Origin: Omphalotus guepiniiformis
Lineage: Eukaryota; Basidiomycota; Agaricomycetes; Agaricales; Omphalotaceae
DNA length: 64,000 nucleotides
Direction of reading: 5' to 3'
NCBI GenBank assembly: GCA_028554645.1
Contig: JAQOOI010000080.1
Location: 1,426,001 to 1,490,000 of the forward strand
Part shown: positions 23,528 through 34,711 of the stretch, piece after piece
Layout: each line of letters begins with the position of its first letter
How positions within the stretch are numbered: the first letter of the stretch is position 1
The notes under the pieces: model-generated
The model's input: the letters and a program-made list of their open reading frames with translations, nothing else
Told to the model about the DNA's origin: nothing
Database searches by the model: none
Position numbers and translations under genes: made by a program

Positions 23528-24804
23528 TCAGTAGTAGTGAAGGAACAGCATACTCAGACTTGCTCCAATGAGGAACAGAAGAATGAACAGCCTGCTGTCC
23601 TTCGAGCGCCTCCTAGCTTCACGCAGCTGTGTATTGCCCTTTTCCACCATAGAGGTGGAAGCTATCGCGTCTTCATACAGCTGGTCAGTGAGCTCAGTCT
23701 GTTTTGTCAAATGAGACACCAGTTCCACTTGCAAGGCACTGATTTCCATCAACCGAGATTCGGCCTGTTGGACAGACTCTAGAGTATCCTGCACCGATCG
23801 CAAGATATTAGCGTTTTCGGTTTCGAATTGAAGTATTTGAGAAGAGGAGAGTTCTAAATCGTCTTCATCATCAGACGGGGCAGGAACCTCCAACTGCTGA
23901 TGATAAGGGGCGGTCGGATGTTCTACTTTTGTAGGGGAGGGTGCACCAATTGTCGCTGCAATGAGACTGGAAGACGCGTCGCCTAGCCAGCTGCGAGCGC
24001 CACGGGTTGCCAAAGCGCTTTCTTCATGGCTTGTATTCATACCCAACACCTCCAATGCAGCACCAGACCCCAAAGTACGAGACCGCTCCATTTGTCGACT
24101 GACGCGTTCTTCCTGCATTTCCTTCTGTTTCTGGCTAGCTTCCGCTAGCCGTCTACTCAGATACCACGTTATGCTAGAATGATGGGCGGCGACAAAGTCC
24201 GAAGACACAGAGGATGCATCCTGTCGCAATCGTGCTGGCAGAAGACGTGCAAGGGGATTGAATTTGCTAGCGACCAATTCCGAACGTCCTACCAGGCCAA
24301 GATACTGAAGTAAGGCTATTTTCTGGCATACGACTGGCAAAATTCACATACGCTTCTCTAATACTTCCATCTCCTTGACTCTGTCAGCACAACGGGTCAA
24401 AATAACTCGTGCCTGCAAATCAATCTGGTCTCGTTCTTCATTTGACAGTTGCCGAACGCTTGTCCAAGAGTCGTTCCCATTGAGATCAATATTTCGCGCC
24501 GTTTGGTGATGTGACGGGCCACTCCTCGAGTCAACATTGAGGTAAGGTTTTCTTATGTTGGAAAGCATTCGAGTCAATGTGGTGATATGATTCAACTGAG
24601 AGTTGTATGGGTAAACAAAGCATCCTATCGTGATGGCTGAAGCTAACTTACGATAGTATATGCCTCCGTAATGTATTTCTTGCCAAAATCTACCTGCTCA
24701 TCGCGGTCACGATCCTTGTGAACGGGTTTAGGCCTATGGGCAGTGGAGACGTTTCGCTCTTGTACGGCATCTAGGAAGTCCTTCGTACGGTCGCTATACG
24801 CCAT
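23528..24804 (-). CDS. UFE1: UFE1 / syntaxin 18, ER Qa-SNARE
   Basis: Tail-anchored SNARE for retrograde Golgi-to-ER vesicle fusion. It starts MAYSDRTKDFLDAVQERN, the typical syntaxin-18 N-terminus, continues with YITEAYTI|LNHITTLTRML and SNEERDQIDLQARVILTRC, then FNPLARLLPARL. The SNARE helix is SVQQAESRLMEISALQVELV, SHLTKQTELTDQLYEDA and IASTSMVEKGNTQLREARRR, with Gln at the central layer. A single C-terminal membrane anchor LFILLFLIGASLSMLFLHYY closes the protein, leaving no lumenal tail. Three exons; the second junction uses an acceptor inside CTGGTAG to give EKRRSELVASKF. About 390 residues. Confidence 0.88.
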
Positions 24805-25184
24805 GAATTTTTTAAGCCTGGACAGCTAGCCAGTGAAGCAATGAATGCAAGCTCGACGTACTTTGTTCAGTTTGAGCTGTGCCAGAAGCGCCAGTTAATC
24901 ATTGATGCCACGTGGTCCTTTTCCTGCGTATAAAAGGCGTGGCCATGGTCGTAGTTTCTTTTCATTCCCCTTCATGCTGAGCGTAAAGATCTGTGGATAT
25001 GTATTTTTGTCTATGGATTATGCTGGTCTTTGAATTGAGGAGGGTAGATGAATCTGGTCCTCGTTTGAGGCGGCTTGTGTTTCCTTTCACCACTTCCTGC
25101 CATAGTATGCGACCTACACGTACCAACTTATTTGCCACAATATTTGGTTACGGAAAACGAATATTTTATGTAAACGGCCGTATT
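24805..25184. other. Intergenic upstream of UFE1 with an orphan TATA box
   Basis: 380 bp. A clean TATAAAAG (24929-24936, + strand) is followed by a pyrimidine-rich stretch and several ATGs, but the longest + frame (about 60 residues from 24999) shows no motif. It could be a short transcript, the UFE1 promoter, or nothing. No gene is called. Confidence 0.4.
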
Positions 25185-26837
25185 TCATAAGATTAATCTA
25201 TTGTACTGCCCACATTGTGGAGTAGTACCAAGCCGACCAAGCTTCAACCTTCTCCTATATCGTTCATTGTTGCAGCAGCCAGTAACGCCTGACAGTGTCC
25301 ATTCATGAGCAACAGTTGTAAAAGGTGCAATACTAGGAGACAGTATTAACTCACGACAGTCGTAGTCGGTGTCATACCTCACCACTCGACATACTGTATG
25401 TCGAGCCAAGTCGAGTACATCCTGTTCAGCAACAAACGAGCAATTGATCACAGTTACAGAAGTGATAAGACTATATCTGGCTGCTTGAGGCGGAGTCAAG
25501 CGGCTTTTTACAAGGTCAACCAGAGCACGGCCAGTAACCTGGCCACACCACCGCAAATCTATTTCCGTGAGCTCAGGACAGAATCCTAGTGGACCGTAAA
25601 GAGAATGTAGGACGCTGTCCGGAATTTCGCTATCGTGCAATTGAAGCCTCCGAAGATGGGGTAATAATGCGAAACATGAAATGAAATGCTCCGCAGAGAG
25701 GTCTGAATCCCGCAATTCAAGTACTTCCAGCGGAGGACTACTTCTCTCCAACCACTCCACAAGGTTTACAACAGACGAAGTCTCCGGAGCAAGGAGAGGG
25801 TTGACAGGGGGTTTTAAACAAAGACTGTGTAGCGAGGGAGTCCGAACACTTGTCAGCAACGCGTACAAGTCCGCTTCACCAGCAAGGGTCAATGACTGCA
25901 AATTAGGAAGAGTAACGGTCCGCAGATCCTCGCTGGCCGCAAGTGGTGCATCGGACACTAAAATCCAAAGCTTCTGAAGAAGGGGCAGGCTTTCTAAAAC
26001 GTCCATCAAAGAAGTGATGGACAGCGTTGGTGGTAATTGTAGATATGTGTGAAGATTGATGAATAAACTGGTGATGGAAGAAGGTATATCTCCCACTGAG
26101 GGTAGGTAGTTTCGGCTGATGGTGAAAGTGCGTAATTGCAGAGATTCCCTAAAGGATCCTCTTAACCCAGTGAAGGTTTCGTGTTCGCCGTCTCCTTGGA
26201 TCGCAAGTTGCTCTTCCACGGATATCTCTAGAGATTGTAACATTGGAAAGGAACCTCTGCACTGTTGTAAGATATCATTTGCGTAGCTGTCTAAACGAGA
26301 AAGAACGGTCAGCGTACGCCAACGCCTTCTATTCAAGAGCAAGAGATCCATAACGGCTGGGATACACGATACAGAGTTCCGGACATCCAACGTGATCTGC
26401 AGTGGGGAGTTCTGAGATTTGTTGAGCCAGAATAAAGTCCGGCCACACGGATCTCTACTGTCGAAATTGACATAGATGTTTGACCAAACAGAGGGTATCT
26501 CTGCTGCCCTTCGCCACTCAGGACAGACATGAGAAAGTATCAAAGGCGCTCGAGGCCAACCATCATATGCGCAGCACTCAAAGATTGTAGCCAGGATTTC
26601 CGGTGGCATGCGACGAGCGAGAGTAATTAATCCGCGGCAGTGAATGATCACCTCTTGATGTTTCAACATCCTGAAACGCAGACGTCGAACGCATTGCATG
26701 AGTTTTTCAATATCGCCTGCTAGAGCCGCTTTAGACTGTTCATGTTCAGATATGAGGCGTTTGACCGCGGATAAATCTGCGGGTAGCTCCAGGTGGGGAA
26801 TTACTATCGGAGCATAATCCAAAGTAGGGAGGTCCAT
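25185..26837 (-). CDS. F-box protein with leucine-rich region
   Basis: Intronless coding region of 550 residues. After a coiled-coil-like segment (SAVKRLISEHEQSKAALAGD, ending near residue 55) comes an F-box: ITLARRMPPEILATIFECCA, then WPRAPLILSHVCPEWRRAA and PSVWSNIYVNF. This is the arrangement seen in the very large basidiomycete F-box families, which use SKP1-cullin to tag proteins for degradation. The rest is leucine-rich with repeating strand/helix units (LEVLELRDSDLSAEHFISCF, LPHLRRLQLHDSEIPDSVLH, LTEIDLRWCGQVTGRALVD). An in-frame upstream ATG at 26909 exists, but the sequence between looks like a 5'UTR intron (GTACGAG ... TTTCAG), so 26837 is preferred. Target unknown. Confidence 0.82.
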   Translation of the reverse strand: MDLPTLDYAPIVIPHLELPADLSAVKRLISEHEQSKAALAGDIEKLMQCVRRLRFRMLKHQEVIIHCRGLITLARRMPPEILATIFECCAYDGWPRAPLILSHVCPEWRRAAEIPSVWSNIYVNFDSRDPCGRTLFWLNKSQNSPLQITLDVRNSVSCIPAVMDLLLLNRRRWRTLTVLSRLDSYANDILQQCRGSFPMLQSLEISVEEQLAIQGDGEHETFTGLRGSFRESLQLRTFTISRNYLPSVGDIPSSITSLFINLHTYLQLPPTLSITSLMDVLESLPLLQKLWILVSDAPLAASEDLRTVTLPNLQSLTLAGEADLYALLTSVRTPSLHSLCLKPPVNPLLAPETSSVVNLVEWLERSSPPLEVLELRDSDLSAEHFISCFALLPHLRRLQLHDSEIPDSVLHSLYGPLGFCPELTEIDLRWCGQVTGRALVDLVKSRLTPPQAARYSLITSVTVINCSFVAEQDVLDLARHTVCRVVRYDTDYDCRELILSPSIAPFTTVAHEWTLSGVTGCCNNERYRRRLKLGRLGTTPQCGQYNRLIL

Positions 26838-27256
26838 ATCCAGAGAAGCCTGAAACAATACGTTCACTTTGGAGGAGATGAGAAACAAGAGAGACTTTAC
26901 TCGTACCAATAAAGATTTGACTATCTCAACTAAGTGCGAGTAGGAGGCTACGGTCTGCTACGGCATCGCGACTGTCACGAAGAAAGCGCGTCACGACTGT
27001 CACGTATCCTCCTTCTAAGTTCTACTTAGTACTCGCAGTTTGGATTGACGCGACAGCAAGGTGTGTGTAACTTCCTCTCATGGCCCTGCCTCTTGTTATG
27101 ATGATTCAGAGTGGAATCACGATATACCCGTCTCGCCAGTTGTTATTCTGGGTGCAAATGATGACCTAGAAATGTTCTAGATACTGCTGAACCCTTGCTT
27201 CAAGTTTCGCCTTCTGTCGCAGTTTTCACTCACCATTAATTCTATAGACCATCACT
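26838..27256. promoter_or_regulatory. Divergent promoter F-box / SSU72 with repeats
   Basis: 419 bp between divergent starts. It includes an 11-bp direct repeat CGACTGTCACG (26969-26979 and 26994-27004) inside a loose inverted repeat: TGCGAGTAGGAGG-type sequence near 26935-26946 and CCTCC...TAGTACTCGCA near 27008-27037. These may be regulator-binding sites or the remains of a small foldback element. Confidence 0.45.
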
Positions 27257-28308
27257 ATGATGGATCCTCGAAGAGCTCGTGATCCTCGGCTGGCTCGTAC
27301 TGATCCTCGTTTGCAACGACTGCAATCTGAATCCTCGACACTAGTTCCTACCCCTTCGCAGCCGTTCCATGCACCTCAAAATACTGCCGACAATGATTCT
27401 CAGTCAATGCCAACCAACACGTCTACTCAGGGTACTACCCTCTCCATTTCACATCCTGAAAGTGGATACAAACCTCGTCCGCTGTTCTGTGTGGTCTGTG
27501 CTAGCAATCAAGTACGACTGCTTTCCATTTCAGTTTGCTCAGCTGATTCCACTGCAGAATAGATCTATGGAAGGGCATTTCGTTCTCTCGTGCGCTTGCT
27601 TTCCTGTCTTGTTAGTGTCCAATAATTGATTTGTTGTGAAGGAAAGCCGGATATCGTGTCATATCCTCAGGGACAGGGTCCGCCGTACGACTGCCAGGCC
27701 CATCCATAGACAAACCGAACGTGTACTCTTTTGGAACACCGTACAATACCATATATGAAGAGTTGGTTGCCAAAGACTCTCGACTGTCAGTAGGCACAAG
27801 TTGCATCTGTTTCTGGATCTCACCACTCAGATAGACCTCAGATATACAGCAAACGGTGTCTTGCAAATGATTGATCGCAATCGACACATCAAGCTGGCGC
27901 CGGAGCGCTGGCAAGAGAGTAAAATCGTGGCTGATATCGTCATAACCTGCGAAGAGCGATGTTTCGATATCGTGTGTGATGGTGCGTAGTACTACATTTA
28001 CCACATATCTATAACGTGCTAATTCGTAGTATAGACTTACTGACGCGTGGTGGGGAATTCAACCGTCCAGTGCACATTATTAATGTCGAAATTAAGGACA
28101 ACCATGAAGAAGCACTACTTGCAGGGAAGGCTATCCTCGACTTGGCATCTGCGGTATGTAACCCTGCATAGTCTGAATCTAAAGTCCTGATTTTGTTCTT
28201 GCCAAGATTGAAGCAGCCAATGATATTGATGAAGAAATTGACCGAATAATCGAGGTTCAACAAGAAAAACATCCTCATAGTCTCTTACACGCAGTTGGTT
28301 TCTACTAA
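27257..28308 (+). CDS. SSU72: SSU72, RNA polymerase II CTD phosphatase
   Basis: Cys-based phosphatase removing phosphate from Ser5/Ser7 of the Pol II CTD, part of the cleavage-polyadenylation factor. An N-terminal extension rich in DPR repeats ([20 protein letters not shown]) precedes the core. The catalytic CX5R loop is split by an intron: [20 protein letters not shown] gives CASNQNRS. Then come [97 protein letters not shown] and a typical C-terminus LLHAVGFY. Six exons. Two ATGs in tandem at 27257 and 27260; the first is used. Confidence 0.95.
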
Positions 28309-28621
28309 TATACCGTAGTACCCTTGCGAGATGTTCAGAGCCTGACATCGAAGCAGTGGTTTCCATATTATCGTAGCCATCCCCAGTCTACAGGTTTGAG
28401 TTCTTGCCCATGTACACCACTGAATCCATTCATCACCTCAATACCTCACGACTTGTATTCGATGTACATAGCCTTGTACTTACTTACAGGAGTTGTGAAA
28501 TGAAAAATATCATTCATCGCGTTGTAGTGGCTGTGTAGCGTAGACACAACAAGTCCAAATTCATGTTCATACGCGCGTCGACAACGCGTCAGCACTTCAA
28601 CTCTTTCACCTTCAATATCAT
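28309..28621. other. Intergenic SSU72 - PRE8
   Basis: 313 bp between two + strand genes; 3' UTR of SSU72 and promoter of PRE8. A palindrome-rich GCGCGTCGACAACGCGTC patch at 28573-28590 lies 32 nt before the PRE8 start codon. No gene seen. Confidence 0.35.
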
Positions 28622-29595
28622 ATGGCTAGTGCAGACGGTGGTGCATACAGGTTTGTCGCTCTCCTTTATATCTGTGATGAGCTTTCTGAACGGTGCTCTA
28701 GTTATTCTCTTACTGTTTTCTCTCCGAGCGGGAAACTAGTTCAGATCGAGCATGCATTGGCTGCCGTATCCCAAGGTACCACAAGTCTTGGAATCAAAGG
28801 TTTGGCTCTTTACCTATGTACACAAGGCTGGCTCATCGTATCCAAAAGCATCCAATGGAATCGTCATTGCCACGGAAAAGAAATCGCCCTCGATTCTAGT
28901 TGATGATTCCATGCTTGACAAAGTCGCCGTTGTCTGTCCAAATATAGGCATCGTTTACTCTGGAATGGGTCCAGATTTTCGCCTTCTGATTACACGGGCT
29001 CGGAAGAGCGCTCAAGCTTACTGGAAGATGTACGGCGAATACCCTCCAACACGGGTGTTGACGCAAGAGATCGCTAACGTCATGCAACAAGCAACACAGT
29101 CTGGGTATATTCTTATTCTACGGCCTTTTTCTTTTACTTGCTTATCCTATGTGGCTAAAGTGGCGTACGACCATATGGCGTCTCTCTTCTGGTTGCCGGC
29201 TGGGATATTACTCGTGGCCCTACCTTGTATCAAGTGGATCCCTCCGGATCGTTCTGGGCTTGGAAAGCAAGCGCTATCGGGAAAAACATGGTGAATGCTA
29301 AAACGTTCTTAGAGAAAAGGTAACTTTATTTCTTTGTATAACGTGTCTCGCGTTCAAGTTGGGTTTCAGGTATAACGACGACATAAGCTTGGAAGACGCT
29401 ATTCACACGGCTCTATTAACGTTGAAGGAGGGCTTCGAAGGTCAGATGACGGAGAAGACAATAGAAATAGGTGTGATTACCGTGCCGTCAGCTGCAGAAC
29501 TTGAGGAGGGGCACACTGGAGCCGCAACAGGGAGACCAAAACCAACCTTCAGGAAGCTGACAGAAGAGGAAGTGCGTGATTACCTCGCATTATAG
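28622..29595 (+). CDS. PRE8: 20S proteasome subunit alpha 2
   Basis: Non-catalytic outer-ring subunit of the 20S proteasome (human PSMA2, yeast Pre8). Five exons encode about 250 residues. The proteasome alpha signature is assembled over an intron: [20 protein letters not shown]. It is followed by [91 protein letters not shown] and [18 protein letters not shown]. The GVRPFGVSLL and YPPTRVLTQ segments favour alpha 2. The C-terminus [11 protein letters not shown] fits. A GT-rich donor and pyrimidine acceptors are regular at all four introns. Confidence 0.95.
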
Positions 29596-29868
29596 AATAT
29601 TGTGAGCATTACTTTTCATGGTCGCCTCGGCCAACTGAAGATGGATGAAACCTTATAAATACTCGTTTCAGTGTCTTTGTTGTACTACAATCTATCTTTC
29701 TTATTCCTCACGTGTTTGCTATTGATATAGCATGCCTGGTTCGATGTCTGTGTAACTTGCACGTCCGTTTGTATAGTGGTGCCTGCAGCGGACTTTCGTA
29801 CGCATCATATTGATTCATCAATGGTTGATGACTATAAAATGGCTTTGACTCCAATTTGGCATCTTAAA
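29596..29868. other. Intergenic after PRE8
   Basis: No supportable gene. A + strand open frame that starts near 29776 runs on into the pseudogene region below but in a different frame and lacks motifs; it is treated as a shadow. Confidence 0.4.
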
Positions 29869-30208
29869 CAGATCCTCATTTCTCGTGGATGGGGATTGCT
29901 TCAACCTTTCGTTCAATTGCCCACCACCCTTCTGTTTCATTCAACGAAGGGTACACGATTTGGACGCGTGTTTGTAAAGTCGCACTTGACCCCCGACTTG
30001 CTGGTCAAACCGAGTTCGAGCTCAGCTCATCTGATTGAAACGAGTTGGGATATGTATTTGTTGATGCCGATCAAGTTCCGTAAAAGCCGTCGATTTCCGT
30101 CGCGTACATCGTTTCCTCCAAGGCGAGCCACATCAGTTCAGTTTCTCAGCGCCGCGACCGGTTGATTACTGTTCTGTTTCAGTCCTAGATCTTGCTATTC
30201 CTGTCTGA
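29869..30208 (+). pseudogene. Decayed gene fragment (one stop, one frameshift)
   Basis: A protein-like frame runs from about 29869: PHFSWMGIASTFRSIAHHP, then VSFNEGYTIWTRVCKVALDP, RLAGQTEFELSSSD. It is broken by TGA at 30036-30038 but continues in the same frame as NELGYVFVDADQVP until TAA at 30081. It then resumes in another frame from 30086 as KAVDFRRVHRFLQGEPHQF, SFSAPRPVDYCSVSVLDLAI, and ends with TGA at 30206-30208. No GT donor lies between the first stop and the preceding codons that could splice it out. The two sides of the frameshift read as one continuous protein with a single missing base. The par family is not recognised. Upstream exons are not found. It could also be a sequencing error in a live gene. 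Confidence 0.5.
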
Positions 30209-30352
30209 AGGCAATATCCGTCAACCTAATGCTTCTGTAAAGCCCAGTTCGGAGGCTGTTCTACACGTGGAGTGTAGAGATCTTAAATCAAGCGTCATGT
30301 CCTGCCAGATTCTTTGGCCTTCCCAATTATTGTTTCATCTACTCAGTTGAGG

Positions 30353-30360
30353 TATATAAA
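30353..30360 (+). promoter_or_regulatory. TATA box of the small Zn2Cys6 gene
   Basis: TATATAAA lies 39 nt before the start codon at 30392, with a short leader between. This is one of the clearest core-promoter elements in the window. Confidence 0.5.
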
Positions 30361-30391
30361 TCTTGCTTCTTGTGATTCGCTTAATCTCATC

Positions 30392-31172
30392 ATGTCTTCT
30401 CTGGGGTACTCGGATTCAATGACTAGTGCTCCTGCTACAAGGCGTAGAAGAGCACAAATTGCCTGTCGAAACTGTAGAAAACGCAAAATTAGGGTATGTT
30501 TCCTTCATCAATAACTCTTTCACTGTACTCTTCATGTGTCTGTGCCAGTGCGTTACCAATGAAGAACCTCCCCATAACCCTTGCGAGCGATGTCAGAGGA
30601 AAGGGCTTTCATGCGAATATGTTGCCGTGGGTGATCCCAGTCCCCCGACGACGCCGATAAATGTCAGTCGTCCATTCGATGCGGAAGTTCTTGTGCTCAA
30701 TCTTTTGACCCCCTAGTCTTCCATCCCAAACTCACCCGAGTATAACACGTCGAATCCTTACACCTCAGAGCACTACGGTTCTGTTCAGAATAGTCAAGGC
30801 ACGCCGATGTATGGGTACCAGCGCTACACTTCACCGCATCTACAACCTCCGGATCCAGCGACTCATGCTCAGCCTTCGAATATGGCCTGGCCACACAACC
30901 TAATTCCACCGAACGTGAATTCTCCTTCGTCGATGTTACCTGGTCCACCCAATAGTTCACCTTATGGCTTGGTCAATCACCTTGGGCAGCCTCCGAACCC
31001 TGCATGGGCTATTCAAACGCAAAACGGCCCTGATAGTAGACCACAATCCTACCCTAATTTTGATACAACTAGTCCATGCTATCTTGCACCTGGCCAGGGT
31101 TACAGTACTCAACCGTATGATTTTAATCAACAGTATGTCCAAAGTCGCCGAAGAAATCCATTCTATTGCTGA
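30392..31172 (+). CDS. Small Zn2Cys6 DNA-binding protein
   Basis: Three exons. The zinc cluster spans an intron: IACRNCRKRKIR|CVTNEEP, then NPCERCQRKGLSCEYVAV, giving C-x2-C-x6-C-x9-C-x2-C-x6-C with all six cysteines. A basic run ATRRRRAQ precedes it. The rest is Pro/Ser/Tyr/Asn-rich and disordered (TSPHLQPPDPATHAQP, SMLPGPPNSSPYGLVNH), ending VQSRRRNPFYC. There is no fungal-TF middle domain, so the protein (about 222 residues) is a minimal DNA-binding type common in mushrooms. Targets unknown. A strong TATA box precedes it. Confidence 0.85.
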
Positions 31173-31700
31173 TTCTCCATCAGAGCGTACAGGTGTACTT
31201 GCAATAGCTCTATATGTATATGCGGCGCACGACTAAGATGACTCTGAATTTCTGGACATTAACAATGTCCTGTGCGGCACCAGTGCGCTATGTGATTCAG
31301 TGCTCTGCTATTCTATCGCTTCCCTAGTGCTTCGCTGGCGAATGGCCCTCTTTTTTGTACTACTTAATAATATCAACAACGTTAAATACTCGATATGCTC
31401 CAAATCTCAGAGAATTATACGCCGTTGCCGAAGAGCCAAGTTTGTACATGAAATGAACATCATGATCCGGAAGCATTACTACAAGTATAAGCGAGTACCC
31501 CTAGATCTGAATCGCAACGTTCATTCAATACACATAATTCGGAGGATTCTTTTCCTCACTCATGACAGATGATGGTAGTCAACTTGAGTGTAATTGGCGA
31601 TACGAGTACTGTACAGTTCTCATGTCGAGACACATAATACATGTTACACTTACTGAATAAACTGGACACAGACTCCGAAATCAACGCAGAAACGCAAATT
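31173..31700. other. Intergenic, convergent 3' ends
   Basis: 528 bp between the convergent Zn2Cys6 and aldehyde dehydrogenase genes; only short meaningless frames. No repeat or RNA gene seen. Confidence 0.4.
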
Positions 31701-34487
31701 TTACAAGGGCCACTCCAATTTTTCTCCCATATTCCAATGCACGGCTTTAACGGAAGTATATTCCTCCAAGGCATAACTGCCGAGCTCACGACCTGGAATC
31801 AACGTGGTCAAACTGAAGTAGGGTGTGTGAAGTAGACTTATTCGTACCTATGCCCGATTGCTTTTTGCCTCCGAATGGCACGTTATTGTTCAACAAGTTA
31901 TATTGATTCACCCAGACCTGCCGGTGAATAGTGTGGACGGTCTGATCAGTAGATTGAAGAGAGAAAATTTTCAGATATCCTACGGTTCCGGCTTCCAGCA
32001 TGCCCGAGACTCTCATACATTGATTGGCATCATCTATGATATTGGGATCATCAACATAGCTTCTTTGAAAGACAGCGAACAGGAACTACACATACTCGAA
32101 TGAAGGCCAGCGCCCAGGCCATACGTGGTATCGTTGGCCAAGGCAACCGCTTCCTGCTCTGTCTTGAAACGACCAACCGACAATACAGGACCAAAAATCT
32201 GATCAAAAAGGAAATCAGATGTTGCCGCCGGCCTGGAAATATGGTCGGGCGAGTACCTCTTCTTTCACCTAGATAGACATTCCATTATAATCTTAGTTCA
32301 TGCTATACAAACCAGCACACGGAAAATTGAAACATACAATCCTCATTTCGGGACGGATCTCAGTGAAGACTACATTCTTTCAATCGCGGGTTGAATGTTG
32401 ATTTCCGAGAGACGACGTACTGGTAGGGTCCACATAATAACCCTTGCTAGCTCTTTTCTCACCGCCCAGAATAACTTTGGCGCCTTCGGCCTTTCCGGCG
32501 TCTATGTAGCCCCAAACACGGTCATATTGTGTTTTGGAAATCTGCCAGTTAAGCATATTGACATATTGCACCAAGAGACATAAAATAATTCCACTGACCA
32601 CAGGACCACCGTGGACCGTCTCGTCGAAGCCATCACCAATCACAGTTGCCTTTACTTTTTTGACCAAGATATCCACGAATTTATCATAGATAGAGTCTTG
32701 GACATAGATACGGGAACCAGCGGTGCAGTCTTGGCCGGAGTTGTAACAGATGCCCAGCGCAGCCCAGTTGGCAGCTGAAAAAAGCGAACGAAGACAATTA
32801 GCTTCATTTCACAGTTTTGACGCAGAGGTAGGTGGGAAATTTTGGGTTCGTATGTAATATTTCATCCCAGCCAGCAGAGACCGATTGGTGTAGCGATATG
32901 ATTGGTGTTGTACATCCTAATGGTATGCGTGGTAGTCGTGCATTGGAAGGAAACAAATTGGCTAACACCAGTGCCGTTTCCTGCATTATACCCAAACGTC
33001 AAAAAAGACATTACAACACCTTGATGTCGAGGCACAAACTTCTCCAAACTTGGTTAAAGACCAAGCAACACCGATGTGCAAGGACCCGATACATGATGGA
33101 ATCATTTTGTTTTAGGGAAATGGGCATGCTTACTGACCTTGTTCTAGATCGGCCGATTCAAAGATCAGCTGAGGGGACTTTCCACCCAGTTCAAGCGAAA
33201 CCTAGCAAATCGGACAGAGGTTTTTTGAATGCCACGCGCGAAAGGTTTACTAAATACCTTCTTGATATTGGACTTAGCAGCAGCCTCCATGACCTTACGA
33301 CCAGTGGCTGTGGATCCCGTGAAAGCAACCTTGTCCACGTCGAGGTGGGAAGCTAGGGCGGCACCTCCGACGTACCCCAAAGACGGAACGGTATTGATGA
33401 CACCTGGTGGGAACCTTCGCACTATTAGGAAATATACCAAACCGAAATAAGTGTAGCTGAATTTACCCAGCTTCTACAACGAGTTCGGACAATTTCTGGA
33501 TGTTTTCCGACGTGAGTACGATTTTGTTTGATATTCGACAGAAGTTCTCTTACCAATGCGGTAAGTGGGGTGTTTTCAGACGGTTTCATGACGATGGTGC
33601 AGCCAACTGCTAAGGCGGGAGCAACCTTCCACGACCTTGAAAGAAGGCTTGAGTTAGTACCATCAAGAATGAGAGCACCTGGACACGCACCACATGTTGA
33701 TAGGGTAATTCCAGGGAATACTATGGACTTCTTATCAGCTGATACGGATAGCAAAAGCCCTATATCATTCACTTACATCTGCCCGCATACTCCAATAGGA
33801 TCATGACGAGTAAAAGCAAGCTTGACGTTGTTTTCAACTTCAATAGTCTTGACTATCCGATCAGCCATGCATAATGTTCGTGAATTCTGCGCGTACTTGA
33901 CCAGTGAGTTTGTCCGCCCAGCCAGCATAGTATCTCAAGCACTGTATACTATCACCGATATCAAAATCTCTGGTCATGCGCTGGGAGGTGAGTATCGTAT
34001 ACACTGATAGGAATGCATGACTGACCTAGCAACTTTGACAGGCTTGCCGTTGTTTAACGTCTCAAGCTCAGCAAGCTCTTGTGCATCTCTTTCAATCAGA
34101 TCCGCAAGCTTGTTGATCAGGCGTGCTCTCTCGAAACCGTTGACATTCTTTCCCCAGGTTGTCTTGAAGGCTTCGCGAGCAGCAGCTACAGCTCGGTCTA
34201 TGTCCTTCGCAGATCCTATCGCGAAAGGCAATCAGTGTGATCCAGCTTAGTGTCATTATTGGAAGATCGAACCAGCAACGACACTCATGATGACTTCTTC
34301 AGTAGCAGGATTGATACATCTGCGCACACCGTCAATACGACAAACCCATTCATACGCAAGCGGGCACAGACTGGATGAGTTCCTTGGAGTCTACCGAGGG
34401 CACGAATTCATTGTTAATGAAAAGACCAGTAGGCACAGATATCTGCTTGTTCAGTGCAGTTAATGTGATGGTGGTAGCTTGAGCCAT
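31701..34487 (-). CDS. NAD(P)-dependent aldehyde dehydrogenase
   Basis: Oxidises aldehydes to acids. The N-terminus [20 protein letters not shown] leads to [11 protein letters not shown] and [16 protein letters not shown]. Then come [80 protein letters not shown] (cofactor Lys), [46 protein letters not shown] with the catalytic Glu, [16 protein letters not shown] with the nucleophile Cys, [34 protein letters not shown] and KQSGIGRELG. About 14 exons near 500 residues, intact. One intron (32775-33137) is 363 nt, six or seven times the local norm. There is no targeting peptide, so it is probably cytosolic. COX8 is divergent. Confidence 0.92.
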
Positions 34488-34711
34488 GGTATAAGATAGA
34501 AGGCCAGATAAGCGCCATTTATGTAGAAATGCTCCCTTTGCATTAAATTTCTGAACTGGTGACCTGATGATGACTCATATGCCATCACGTTCTCCTTGCA
34601 GTCACGTGCCGACTTTGCTAGCCGACTTTGCCCGCGAATGGAAAACTCATCCTTGAACTAGACGGACACCAGACTCCAGACTGAACGCTAGACTCTAGAC
34701 CATATATTATA
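34488..34711. promoter_or_regulatory. Divergent promoter ALDH / COX8
   Basis: 224 bp between start codons. A tandem short motif CTAGACTCTAGAC (near 34689-34701) and a TATATTATAA element (34703-34712) lie directly before COX8. Confidence 0.4.

Noticed and set aside
24993..25190. Short + frame after an orphan TATA box
   Set aside because: About 60 residues without motif; TATA alone is not enough to call a gene.
29776..30165. 129-residue + strand frame starting after PRE8
   Set aside because: It lies in a different frame from the protein-like pseudogene sequence and shows no homology-like pattern.
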